DNA of 64,000 bases, from assembly GCA_009760855.2 (NCBI GenBank), contig WPIO01000054.1, positions 376,001 to 440,000 of the forward strand, read 5' to 3'. Below the pieces are notes generated by a model, which saw only the letters and a program-made list of their open reading frames with translations, was not told the origin of the DNA and made no database searches. This document shows, one piece after another, positions 30,128 to 41,045 of the stretch. Each line of letters opens with the position of its first letter. Position 1 is the stretch's first letter. The translations under genes were made by a program, and so were the position numbers. Source of the stretch: Cristatella mucedo (lineage: Eukaryota; Bryozoa; Phylactolaemata; Cristatellidae).

Positions 30128-30353
30128 CGATCGCTTTCTAGTCTTTCTTATAGTCTTTCTTGTAGTCTTTCTTGTAGCCTTTCTTATAGCCTTTCTTATA
30201 GTCTTTCTTGTAGCCTTTCTTATAGCCTTTCTTATAGCCTTTCTTATAGTCTTTCTTGTAGCCTTTCTTATAGCCTTTCTTATAGCCTTTCTTATAGCCT
30301 TTCTTATAGCCTTTCTTATAGCCTTTCTTATAGCCTTTCTTATAGCCTTTCTT
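30128..30353 (+). repeat. 12-bp minisatellite inside a LINE RT
   Basis: About 19 units of TAGCCTTTCTTA with TAGTCTTTCTTG variants. It keeps the surrounding reading frame and would encode repeated AFLI/VFLV tetrapeptides between AAFDTID and the LEHHSSHLG segment. It appears to have expanded from a TTTCTAGTCTTTCTT seed. Confidence 0.95.
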
Positions 30354-30466
30354 GAGCACCACTCATCTCACCTGGGCAGTGGCAGTACTGGCACTGCACT
30401 GCAATAGTTTAAGTCCTATCTAGTGTGGAAGTATTGATGTGGAAGGACGAAAAGCATCGGAGGCAC

Positions 30467-30469
<3 letters not shown>

Positions 30470-30513
<44 letters not shown>

Positions 30514-30514
30514 T

Positions 30515-30557
<43 letters not shown>
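30470..30557. repeat. (TA)n microsatellite
   Basis: Nearly pure TA with three AATAT interruptions, inside the LINE A copy. Confidence 0.95.
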
Positions 30558-30563
<6 letters not shown>

Positions 30564-31105
30564 TAGGTACCTCATGGTTCTGTGGTCGATCCAGTTCTTT
30601 TCACCGTTTATACTCTCCCTCTTGCCGATGTGATTATCACGCACAATCTTGGCTTCCACTTCCATGCGGATGACACTCAGTTGTACTTTTGCTGTGATCC
30701 CTCCTAGCCCTCCAGCACTTCGAATTCTCTCAACTTCCTTGCTGCAAGTATTGATGACATCCGCACATAGATGGCAGCAAATTCTCTTAAATTGAACGAT
30801 GGTAAAAGTAACTTATTAGTTATGGGCAAACCAAACTAAAATCGCACCTATTTATGACAGCATTTAGTGGATCTCTGTGAGTCGTCCTTTATGTGCTTAT
30901 GCGTGCTGACACTGTGTATGCTGCCACTAACCATACTTGCATGCTGACCCTGTGCATGTCACCCCTAAGCATGTTATTCTTGTTGTTTATTGAGCATGCT
31001 ACCACTAACCATTAGATTCGTGCTTCCTTTGCAGCATTTGTAAAGCCCCTCGAAAGAGATTGAGCTACACGAGAGCGCTTTATTACATGCATCATTACTA
31101 TTAAT

Positions 31106-32685
31106 ATTTAAATTTTATGATAATCACTGTTCACAGAGCAATCTTATCATCCGAGTTTGGTCGCAAATTATTAAAGGTTTAATATTTAAGGTTAAACTGG
31201 CATTCAGCTGACCAAACGCCCATTCTAGCGAGTCTATGAAGAATGCAGTCCGTCGGCCGGCGAGTGCGAGCCTGCTACGTCAGACCTTGAAATTCGCTTT
31301 AAATGGCATGATGCCTCACACGTTTTCAGAGGCATCCGTGCGAGAGCTGCAGCGGTGTAAAAAAGGAAAAATATAAATAAAAATCTAAAATATAAGTAAA
31401 TGTAAAAAGGTGTGTTACGGAACGGTCTGCCTGCCGGTAATGCCATCCTTAAAAAGTAGAGTGTCAGAAACGGCTTTTCGTCTTGATTAACTTTTAGAAC
31501 GCGAGGACAAAAGGCGAACAATAGAGCTTGTCTCGCCCACCTTAGGGGTGCAGGCATACCACTAAATGCACTAGCAACCAACTATCGCATCGTGCATTCG
31601 GGCCTAAAAGGTATCCGCCAAAGTATTCTAGAAATATTAAAGTGGTAGCAAAAAAAATTTGGAATGGATGAGTCACAATCAGAAGCTAGTAATTAAGTAT
31701 GGTATCACATGAATGTTTCGGAAAAGGGCTTCGCAGAGTAGAGCCTACCGGGCGGCGAACGGCCCGGGGGTCACGTGGGCGAATCGCGGGCTTTGCTGAT
31801 TGTCTCTCCACTTTTGACTATTCGAGACTAACCTGCAGCCCCTTCAAAGCTAAGTGTCATTAGCCAAGGTAAAACTGGTAGATTATTAAATCCTCGCTAG
31901 CTAGCACTATTCTCAAGGAGGTTGGCTGCAGCCGAGCTAGGTCAAGTCTTGGCGTTTATTTATAGGTGCAGTGTAAAAAATCACATTTTTAATAGAAATG
32001 CATGATTCTTCCATACTACAGACTATCTATACCTTAGAATTTATGGCGCATATTTAAGCAGACGAATTGCAAGGAATTGGCCAAATTAAAGGGGACCTTC
32101 AAGCTCAAGCCTATATTTGACCTTGACCTTGTCCGAACCACCCAGTCATCGCGGGTAGTGCGCCCCATAGGCCACCGTAAGCTTTCTTGCTAAGCACGTC
32201 AAGCCCAATTCAAAGATAGATTTGTGACTGTGTCAGATAATTCGTGGTGGCCTCTTTAATGTGGCATCAACTACGCTTTACGGAGCTACGTGTACCTACT
32301 TATAGTTTTATTCCTGCTCTTAGATTTGCCGGTACACGCTGTGTGGTTCTGGGCTCGATCTTGCTGGTTTCAGTTAGCGCCTCCTCATCTGCTGTTAGTC
32401 TTGCAAGCACCTGCCATCACGTGCCACTTTCTCTGCTCTGAGGTGCCCTCCAACCAAGGAGCTTTGGCTGCGAATGCCGCTAATTCGAATTGACCTTATC
32501 CCACTTGCCGTTCATATGCCCCTTAGACTATTTCATAATCACAACATAGCGAGTAAACTTATTATGCTTTATGGAAAATTCTTCTTTAAATACTTTCAAT
32601 ACTTGTTAATGCATTTTAATGTTACTGCTTTTTTCAGTCAAATGTGATCGTTGTATATCCAAAACAAGCGCTTGCAGCCATTTAA
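31106..32685. other. unassigned sequence
   Basis: No gene or named repeat recognised over ~1.6 kb. A short GACCTTGACCTTG phrase occurs at 32,115. Confidence 0.35.
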
Positions 32686-32689
32686 TGCA

Positions 32690-32945
32690 ATTTCATCGTA
32701 ATCCACTTGGCTTTTTGCTTTATTTTCAAACCTTGTTTCGGGCGAGCGTAATACTGGTTCATGGTGAATTGATGTCACGACTTCGGTCATCCTGTGAGCA
32801 CCTGAATTCTGGGATACCTCAGGCTTCATTCTTAGGCTGCCTTCTTTGTACTATGTATATACTCTTATCTCAGGTTTCATTTCGAGACACTCTCTTGGCT
32901 TTCATTTGTACGCCGACGAAGCTCAGCTCTACTCATTGTTTATCG
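32690..32945 (+). mobile_element. LINE C fragment (RT palm)
   Basis: Reads SSCEHLNSGIPQASFLGCLL, CTMYILLSQ, then in a shifted frame FHLYADEAQLYSLF. These are the GVPQGSVLGPLLFTLYI and FHFYADDTQLY blocks of a CR1-like RT. The second catalytic aspartate has become E (YADE) and the frame is broken between the blocks. The surrounding residues differ from LINE A and LINE B, so it is a third family or a very old copy. Confidence 0.7.
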
Positions 32946-33809
32946 TAGAAGTAATTTTTATTGCAAGCAAATAGAGTTACGTGTGTCTAACAATTTATTA
33001 CAGTAGCTACTCAATTTGACTGGACAGTAGCTTAAAAAAATCTCTTCGTTGCGTGTCAACTGATTCTCAACTGAGTGATGTCCTACACCGAACTCAACAA
33101 AAACGGTCAAGATATCGCATGCGTCATATAATTCTTTTCTGTCGCTTATCCTGTTCATGAAAAAGGTTATGGATGCTGTGCTTATTGATTTCTCGTTCTT
33201 GAACTGACAACTGACATCTTATCGTTTGTGAATTGCTCTCAATCTTACCAGTGTGAACAACATGAATTGAATCACAGAACCATATTAAAATAAAGTTTAG
33301 ACTACATCATGATATGATAAGTTCGTCCGCTAATCACCTCACGAGTCTTGATATTACCTAAGCTGTCTTTCTGTGGTTTTCTTGAGATTTGCGTGCAGTA
33401 GAAGATACCACGCATAGTCTATGCTTTGCATTCCTGCCCGTCCTTAATTAATGAGCATATGCTGTTTCTGGAAGCTCGTATTGGGCCAACAGGGAATACA
33501 GATGTGGGAATGCAGACTTAGAGTATCTCTGCTACTATTTTTCTTATTTATTTTTATTATCTTATTGATCCAGAATGTCACCCGAATCGTCAGCGAGCTG
33601 GAATGGCCGCCATTTTCTGGAATTGACCCTGAATTGACGCCGGGCCGCCATTTTCATCTTCCTCGGCTTTGCCTACTTCCACCTACTGGGACTCTCCCTG
33701 CTGTTGAGAATAGCTAGCGGGTTGAACTTGTAAATTGTCTGTCAGCAGGTTGCTGAGCGACGATCGGCCGCGCATACCAACCGCAAGAAAATCGCCGCAT
33801 GGGTACGTT
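32946..33809. other. unassigned sequence
   Basis: AT-rich. Two CCGCCATTTTC phrases (33,608 and 33,645) are the only repeated pattern seen. Confidence 0.35.
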
Positions 33810-33935
33810 GCCATTCAGACTAAAAAGACTATGTGGGTAATCAACAGGAGAGTTTTAAATAGCCCTTTCTAAGCCCAGGTGGCTTTCAGTGAGCATTCGT
33901 TAGCCAACGTACTTAATCTGCAGCCTAACGTCACT
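33810..33935 (-). mobile_element. LINE B 3' end fragment
   Basis: AGACTATGTGGGTAATCAAC, AGGAGAGTTTTAAATAGCCC, TAAGCCCAGGTGGCTTTCAG and GCATTCGTTAGCCAACGTAC align with the C-terminal and 3' UTR part of LINE B on the minus strand. Old. Confidence 0.65.
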
Positions 33936-34015
33936 TCCCGCAGGGAAGTCACTCTCCAATCAGACTAACGGATATTGCAGCATGGCTTATGTACGGTCGC
34001 TACATAACTGGAATC

Positions 34016-34156
34016 ATATATATAACTCATTTGTATAGCGCCCCAAGAGAACTAAATCTCTATTCAGGCGCTTCACATATGCCTCAGGGCTCGAGCCCAC
34101 GACCTCAGCCAGACCTTAAGTCGGGGCGAGCACCTTAACCGCTGGACCGAACCAGC
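34016..34156 (-). mobile_element. SINE2 copy
   Basis: Minus strand: GCTGGTTCGGTCCAGCGGTT, AAGGTGCTCGCCCCGACTTA, GGTCGTGGGCTCGAGCCCTG (B box), GAAGCGCCTGAATAGAGATT and TAGTTCTCTTGGGGCGCTAT, then ACAAATGAGTTATATATATG. Well preserved, so useful as the family reference. Confidence 0.9.
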
Positions 34157-34567
34157 TCGGCAATCATCATAACAAAAAGCTTGTGCAGCGGTCTAAAATC
34201 CTATTTCAGATGCTTGATATTAGTTGAGTTACAGCTTTTGACGCACGAATGTCCTCCTTATGTAGTTGGGTTAACTTTTAATGATGATTTAATGGTTTGC
34301 CCACGGGACAGGTGCTCTCCTTCGGTAACTAAGGTCAAGGTGCAAGCTCTCTTGTGGCGCTATGCAAACGACTTATTATTCTTAAATTATTAATAGTGGG
34401 TTTCGATTCGATCGTGAAATGTAGCCTAAGTTTTTGACAGTAAACGTAATGGGAGAGCTTTAGACATGGCAGATCAGTGGCTGCTGTGCTGTGTGAATCG
34501 AGCAATCATGGGTCGATTGAAGAGCCGCCTTCGCCTCTGTCTGTTACCTGTGCGTCGGTAGTAGCAC

Positions 34568-34580
34568 GTTGCTTAGCAAC
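34568..34580. promoter_or_regulatory. X-box-like palindrome GTTGCTTAGCAAC
   Basis: Palindrome resembling RFX-factor X-boxes (GTTGCC-nn-GGCAAC type), but with a one-base spacer. No associated gene was found, so function is only a possibility. Confidence 0.2.
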
Positions 34581-34599
34581 GCACCTGGCCGGCAAGCGC

Positions 34600-36085
34600 C
34601 CGCCCGGGCTGGCTGTTCCGGCCTGCAGACAGGTTCGACCAGCTGCCGCAGCAGTGCCCGCACTTTCGACCTACCGGTAAGCGGCAGCGGTCGGCCAGAG
34701 AAAGCCGCTGTCCTGCTTGAGGCACGCACAGGCTTCTTCAACGGGTGAGCAGTAACTTGGACAGCTGGCCGTGGTCTCTTGTCTAAGCGAGGATGCGACA
34801 TGTAGGCATCGATAGGCCGAGTTAGCAGTAGTCGCAGCGTCGGCGCCGTGAGCTGCTGACAGGAGAGCAGATGTTGCCCAGGCAAGCGGGAGCTACTACC
34901 TGTAGGCCGAATGAGCGCTGGGCACTGCTCGAATCTATCGTTCTGGCCTCCGATTGCAAGCAGGTCACTGGTCGAGTGCTTCCGACTCGAAGCTCCGGTC
35001 CCGCTGCGCTAGCCTGGTTTTCCTTGACAGCGAAGTGCCTCCTTTCAAGCAGTTGGCTTGAAATTTATGGAAAAAAAGTATGCTCATCAGTATCGGATTT
35101 ACTCGGTCCAGCCAACCTTGCTCAACATGCGCAGGTGTGTAAGCACGTCTGAACTTGCAAAGCACTTCGAAGCAGGGGTGCGAAGGAACAGAAGAACCTG
35201 TGAATCTACGTGGGAGCCGGTGAAAAGGCTGAACAGCGCCTCGACCTCTCTGCTGACCTTCGCTCAGGCTTCGACCTCTCCGTTGACCTTCGCTCAGGCT
35301 CCGACCTCTCCGCTGGCAAACGTTATCACAAGCTCGTCAGCATCGTAGCCGTTCAGCGGAGGACACTGAAATGTGTCTGAATAAATTCTTATGGCAGTTG
35401 GCGTACTGCACTGCTTTCAGTGCATCAATCATCCATCCATTCAGTGCAGCCATCCAGTAGCTAGCCGATTGCTTTCTACAGCTACCGGTAGTGGCAATAC
35501 TTTCGCAGTACGATCGCTGACTACAGTCAAGTGCAACTAAGGCAGGTTCGCCGCTATCGACTTTTTATTGCCACCAGAGCTTGGAGTGTCTCCTAGACTA
35601 GAACAAGGAGGCTCTATTGAGAGGACTAGACTAGAACAAGGAGAATTTATCTATTGAGCTCAAGCTTTTATCGCTTCTCAAGCTCCGCGAGCTTACAATC
35701 TGCTATCACTTCCTTTTAGCAGCCGGTCAACTTATTGCCTGCCTTCCCTGCTTCAGTCACGGACGAAGCCCAGCCTAGATCTTGACTTGGCTGCTATTGC
35801 CTGGGCTCACCTGTAGCCGGCTACGAGGTGCAAACGGTGCAACCTGGGCGTTGCGCAGGTTCTATGTCTCTGATGCAAAGTATCAGAAAGTAGAAAGTCA
35901 TCTTCTGATGCCAGACCTATTCTTATAGAGTCCCGGTCTCGGAAGCTGGCGCCATCCCGGACCCAGCAGAAGGCCGTTTAACACGGGCTGCATCAGTCAC
36001 TGGATTTCAAACGGCACGGTGGACTGCAGTTACCTCACATGCAAGTCGGTGGGCTGCAGTATCATAATTCGGCGACGCGCTATAC
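34600..36085. other. GC-moderate unassigned sequence with a 30-bp tandem repeat
   Basis: At 35,230-35,325 nearly three copies of a 30-bp unit occur (CGACCTCTCYGCTGACCTTC, GCTCAGGCTT). A direct repeat of GACTAGAACAAGGAG lies at 35,595 and 35,630. No gene recognised. Confidence 0.5.
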
Positions 36086-36610
36086 TCTAGCATTCTGTAC
36101 GTAGTGCGATACCTTGAAAGATGCCGCTGCAGGTAGCCAGAGACTCCCTCCCATCACGCTGGTAGCCATCCAATGGGCGCGCTCCATTGTGTAGCAAGAA
36201 GGAGGCGCAGGCGCACACGTCTGCCGGCTTGGCGTCTGCTGGCGGCGCTATCGCCCGGTCGACAGCGTGCAGCTCAGCGGTGTGAAGTGTACCCAGGATT
36301 GTACCTCGCACGCAGATTGTGCTACCACCGCGAATGAGCTTCATCCAGGGGAGCCCCGAACGACGGCATCGCGTCTCGCGTCGCGCTTCGCGCTCGTCGC
36401 CACGGCGAAGCAGAGCTGACGAATCGCACCGGCTCGCTCACTCCGCTCAGGGTAAAGCGAGCGGAGCGGGGCCGCAGCGAATGCTCGATAATGATGCCGA
36501 TAATGGGAGCGAAACTGCCAGCCAGTGCGCAGGTGCTGCCGCCTTGTCGTGCTATCTGAGCAGCTTCAAATGCTGTTTCTAGTTCGGCATCCATCCTCTT
36601 CTGCATCCAT
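36086..36610 (-). other. possible coding segment, unassigned
   Basis: Minus-strand frame 36,606-36,322 begins MQKRMDAELETAFEAAQIAR and continues QGGSTCALAGSFAPIIGIII. A second frame (36,344-36,087) reads ADVCACASFLLHNGARPLDG. Composition is protein-like and the region is locally GC-rich, but I recognise no family, and no splice pair joining them is convincing. It could be chance frames in a CpG-rich stretch. Confidence 0.2.
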
Positions 36611-37533
36611 CCTCCTAGTTACGTGTACGCTCGGTGTACTCACATTCACCACAGCAAGTGTTCTCACTTTCAGATGCATGCATAAGATACTCATCATAGT
36701 CTAATAACAGCAAGATAGCTAGCAAGATGACAAGGTTTTTAGCAATGACTGTGTGGCTATACAATACCTTTGGTCACCTGCTGCGACATCCAACATGCAC
36801 CGGTCAGTGGGCAGATCATTCGAAATTCTGGATCGTGCATTAGAATGTGCAGGAGCATGGCCAAACCATCGGGCAGCCGCTGGCTCTTTTCCGAAACCGT
36901 CCTTAGCATGTCTCTCGGTAGCAGGGTGGATCAGTGCCACGACAGCGAGACGGCATACTGCCCTGAGACTTTAAAATGGCATTTCACACATGCGCAGCAC
37001 TAGACTCAAGCAGATGCGCCTCAGGTCAAAGAGCTTACACTCACGTGCTCCTCGATGCTGCTCTCACTGGGCACTTCCCTGGACGTGGCAGCTGCAACTA
37101 GAAAGATGTTGCCCATCCAGCTTGCAGTGTGACGTGGGTGGTGCCTGATCCGACGGCATTCGGTAAGGACACAGACTGTTATTTTTAAAAAGTGTGCAGG
37201 CTTTCCTTTCTCTAAAACGTGTGCTGATACATTCGTAATTGTAAGCAATGTCCAGGTAATCACAGTGGCTGCCATGTTGGGATTTAACTATTTCAGTGCT
37301 CAGCTTAAGATGTCTCTTTCTTGCAGTCCCTTTACTCGAATGGGAGCTTGCCAAGAGTCATTTTTATCAGATTGTCCTTTAAATCCTAAAATACGTTGTC
37401 ACGCTCTGTCCCAGCTAGATCGTGAGGTAGGAAATAATTTGGTTCACTTTTCCACATTTAAAACCAAAGCCGATACACGACAACGTGAATCGGATGCGCC
37501 CTGTTTATATCTGGTCACTCGCCCCATTTGTTG

Positions 37534-37614
37534 GGGTTGAAGGTTGAAGGGTTGAAGGTTGAAGGGTTGAAGGTTGAAGGTTGAAGGGTTGAAGGTTGAA
37601 GGTTGAAGGGTTGA
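37534..37614 (+). repeat. GGTTGAA(GG) minisatellite
   Basis: Alternating GGTTGAAGGTTGAAGGGTTGAA units, 7 and 8 bases long, for about 80 bp. Confidence 0.95.
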
Positions 37615-37959
37615 CCTCTGCGGCGATGAAAAGCCTCTCTGCCTTTCTGAGCAATTCCTCCGGCACCTGCTGCCGCTGGTCGTCCTGTCCGGCAGCACAG
37701 CTCGAGCCTGTGCCCGTGCCCTTGGCATCACCTGGCCTAACCGTATGACCGTTCACTCGCCATCTTGGTCGTCATCACCTCGGTCGTCTGCCTTTAAAGA
37801 TCCTGGTGCGATCGCGAGCATTTACCCTGAGCCGTTGGCATCGTCAGTGTAATCAGCCTGCATGCTCTGCCTTATGCCAGTGTGCGGTGAAGCATAAGCC
37901 TCATTCAGATAAGGCACCGGTAGGTCTGGCATTAGCTCGTGCCCTGGCTTGTGTCGTTT

Positions 37960-38165
37960 TGCTTACGTACGCGTATAACGCCGGCCGATGACCGAAACCA
38001 CTGGTTTATTCTCCAATGCACGGAGCAGAGGAAAGCACAAGCCCCTTCGCCCCTCTTCTCCATTGATTCCTCCTCCATGACTACGGTTGTGCACCAGCCG
38101 ACCACTACGATTAATCAGAGGCGGACACAGCTGTGCACCGACCGAAGTTCGTTCACCAGCAGCTT
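37960..38165 (-). mobile_element. dispersed repeat R, copy d
   Basis: Contains GCCGGCCGATGACCGAAACC, ACTGGTTTATTC and further on GTTGTGCACCAGCCGACC, GGCGGACACAGCTGTGCACC, GTTCACCAGCAGC. The same landmarks occur in the same order at 39.4, 45.4 and 48.6-49.0 kb. On the minus strand the TTTATT is an AATAAA. Confidence 0.5.
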
Positions 38166-38169
38166 AGCA

Positions 38170-39364
38170 AGAAGAAAAATGTTTGCCTTTGACCAAGCCA
38201 CATCAGGGGCGAACCACGGCTGTGTACCGCCTCGTCCAGATGATACTGCTAACAGCAGGTCTGTAGAGGAATGGTACTGGCCTTTCTTCGAACCGCGTCA
38301 GAGGCTGAGCACTCGCCAAGAGCTAATAATGTTAAATAATAATACATAATTAACTATTATTAGTTATTTATTATTATATAGCATCGTAAGATGCATCACA
38401 TCATAAAACTACCACAGCTTGGATCATCGTCTGACTTTCAAGAAGGCCGCTTGATTTGTTTTCATAAATACGTCAGCTTCCTCTCTCAGCCCATCGTACG
38501 TAGTGGTGGATACAAGTTTTTTCTGTTTGAGATTCGATCGGTTTCGACCAGTGGCTGCCTTGTGGGAAGCAGCTCCCGTGCGACTCCGAGTCGGCAGCTC
38601 GTAGAAGGAGCACTCGCGCCTTCGGATCGATTACATTAGGGTCCGTTTGAGCCTCTTCACCGACCGGAAGTCTCTTAGTGGCTTGGTTCGTCCAGGGAAT
38701 CTTGAGTAGCACGAATTCCTTTTCTCTTCCCAGATTTCCACGCACTTAGCAATGGCCTCTTCCCCCTCGTATTGCTTTAAGTCTGACGTAAAGGCGAGTG
38801 GACTGCGACTACTGCTTTTGGCATGTTTGTCGATAGCCGGCACTTGCCCGTGCCGTCGGCAGGCTTCCCTGCAGGTTCACTTGCATCTGCTCTGCCCCTG
38901 ATTACTGGAGCCCTCCTCTCACACCACCGATGATCCGATAGCTGTATCGGTCGCAAATTGCTAGGTGCTGCTGCTACTTGAGGAACAGCTTAACGTGCTG
39001 TCGTTAGCCGTAGCAGCAACGCTGGCTTCTTGCAGCAAGGGCAAAGGCATGTTCCAGATGTCAACCCTGGTAGGAATAATACTGGCAGGAAATGCAGTCA
39101 GGGCAGCCTTCACCAGCTGCCATTGACAGACAGCTTTGGCATCCAGCTGCCTGAGGCTTTGGTGCAGTGGCCTGTCTGGCTGATGTGGGGAGAGGGAAAG
39201 TTGCAATGATAGTGAGCCAAGGCGCCCGAGTGCGGCCTTTCGAAGAAACGCTGCTCGTGTCGGCAGCCTTCCTCCTCTCACTGAACTGGTTGGCACATTC
39301 CTGAGACTCGTCCGTGTGAAATCGCAAGCGGCCCATAAAGGCAAGTGCATCTAAGCGGCTACGT
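38170..39364. other. unassigned sequence between two R repeats
   Basis: Two overlapping minus frames at 38,843-38,473 have protein-like stretches (SDLKQYEGEEAIAKCVEIWE, KEFVLLKIPWTNQATK). I cannot assign them to a family. Because R copies flank the segment in the same orientation, it could be the inside of a small non-autonomous element. Confidence 0.3.
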
Positions 39365-39620
39365 GTAGCTTGCGTAGTTTTGATTCGCACAGCAGAGAGC
39401 CAGCCGATGACCACCACCAACAGTTTATTTAATACAACGCCCGAAGGGGGCGCGGCTCCCTTCGGCTCCTGCTTAACTCTCCCCCCCCCCTACACAGCTC
39501 ATCCTCTGAGTTGCTGGAAGGACAAAGCCGGCTTGTCCCTAGGCCACAGCCGTCGGACCAGAGCTCCTCGCCGGCCTCTCCCTAGGTCACAGCCACCAGC
39601 TGTTAGGCCCTGGGGTATTT
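39365..39620 (-). mobile_element. dispersed repeat R, copy c
   Basis: CGCACAGCAGAGAGCCAGCC, GATGACCACCACCAACAGTT and TATTTAATACAACG. The first ~60 bp match copy b closely; the C-rich part that follows diverges. It contains a duplicated CCCTAGGCCACAGCC-like phrase. Confidence 0.55.
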
Positions 39621-40904
39621 TAGAGTACTACCGGCCTGCCTACGCCGGCAGTGTGCCGGCGAGCCCAGCGATACCAACCATGCAGAGAACCACAAACCGC
39701 AGGTGGTTGTATGAGTGTTGCTGGCACTCCACTGTTTTATCGTATGCCTCGTCTACCTCTACCTTGATTGTTCGGAATGCAGCCTTACAAAATGGCATTC
39801 TGCTTAAGGCAAGGTTTTGCATCTTTTTACTACTTGGAAGTACGGTTTTCGGAGATTTTGTAGGCAATCCATGTAAACCTAGAATATTTGGCACCAGTCC
39901 TTTGTCCTCAATTAAGCATTAGAAAACCAACGGTGCAGACACAAAGAAACTGACATCCGGTCACTCATTGCTCATTTCCTCAGTTTCTTCGTGGCCTGCT
40001 GACTCACAGCTGGTTATTTTTTCATGAGATCTCAACCAGCCAGAGCTTGGCCTCTGAGTTTGTGCTCTGTATCATCATGTCCAGTGTGTCTCCTCATTCA
40101 GGACAGGTCGGTACTTGCTCTACATTATAGCACCACCCGGTGTGCCAGCATACGCAGGTGAGCACGAATCTACAATATCTGTCTTTTGACAATTTTAAAT
40201 TATTTTATTACGTGGCTGTAACTGTTGGCTAATTAAGTGGCTATTATGCAATGTCGCTGGTCCAACTTTTTTGCTCGTATTTTTAGTTCATTTTGAAGGC
40301 ACACACTCATGGCTGGGAAAAAAAGAAGTGTTTCTTTTGCATTGTCTCAGTTGTCGATTGATTCCATTCCATTACTTAACTTCCACTAAGTAGATCGTTA
40401 TGAAACTGGCGAATCTACCCGTGCCAGCATTTTTTGTTTTAGGGCTACGTGTCGAGGACTCGAGCCTAATTCGAAGGCTGAGCAGCTGTGTCAGAATACA
40501 TCTGGAAGGCGATCGCGGAAGTTTGTAAAGTGAAATCTCGCCAATTACTGACGTTCCACAAATTTACAGAAAATAATCTGTCTGCTCCTTGGCAGTTGTT
40601 GTTTTTATTATAATAATTTATTTTATCGGGCTTACGTGTTGGGTTTCTGAGCATTTGAGTCAGCCTATTTAATGGTTATGTTGTCTTTTCAGCCTTTGAA
40701 AAAAGTGCTTACGATAGACTTTGTTCTTTTGAGGCAGCCCGATTGACTGATTTTGCTGCTATTGTGATTTTTAAGTCTGGCTGGTGGAATTGGAGGCATT
40801 TAATGTCTAGCCTTTGAAAGACCCTGACGCGGCGTGCAAGCTCGGTTTTTTATGTGTAGCTGCCATTGTCGGCCTCGACAGTTGGAGCAAAAGTGTGAAC
40901 TAAT
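39621..40904. other. unassigned sequence
   Basis: No recognised gene or repeat. Confidence 0.35.
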
Positions 40905-41045
40905 AAAGATTCAGTTGGTGAAAAACTCTGCTGCTAGGCTTTTCTGTCGTGATCGGTGCTGTTGCCACGTCGCACCACTTCTCGCCTACCTGCACTGACT
41001 CCCAGTAAAGCAACACAATGACTTCAAGGTTCTCTCAGTGGATTG
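40905..41045 (+). mobile_element. LINE A-like fragment
   Basis: Reads IQLVKNSAARLFCRD, CHVAPLLAYLH, stop, LPVKQHNDFKVLSV. This is the LQLVQNSAARLV to LHWLPVKQRIDFKVLSL segment, with the W of LHW turned into a stop. Confidence 0.8.

Larger units (their letters stand above)
29765..31105 (+). mobile_element. LINE A copy with internal deletion and repeat expansions
   Basis: Starts in the early RT (NTSLASGHVPAPFPKG, then LLKKATLDQENLSKFRSVFL, SKTLERVVA) and passes FQSGF-like and LLHLSAAFDTID. It is then interrupted by a 12-bp minisatellite at 30,128-30,353 and resumes with LEHHSSHLGSGSTGTALQ. A TA tract interrupts it again (30,473-30,557). The HFYADD block reads [13 protein letters not shown] at about 30,655. 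From the NLLVMGKP equivalent (30,830) it jumps to RTAFSG and the 3' UTR, so about 230 codons are deleted. It ends with the hairpin tail (31,040-31,090). Several stops; inactive. Confidence 0.85.

Noticed and set aside
30096-30407. membrane protein with AFLI repeats
   Set aside because: The hydrophobic repeats are encoded by a 12-bp minisatellite inside a LINE RT.
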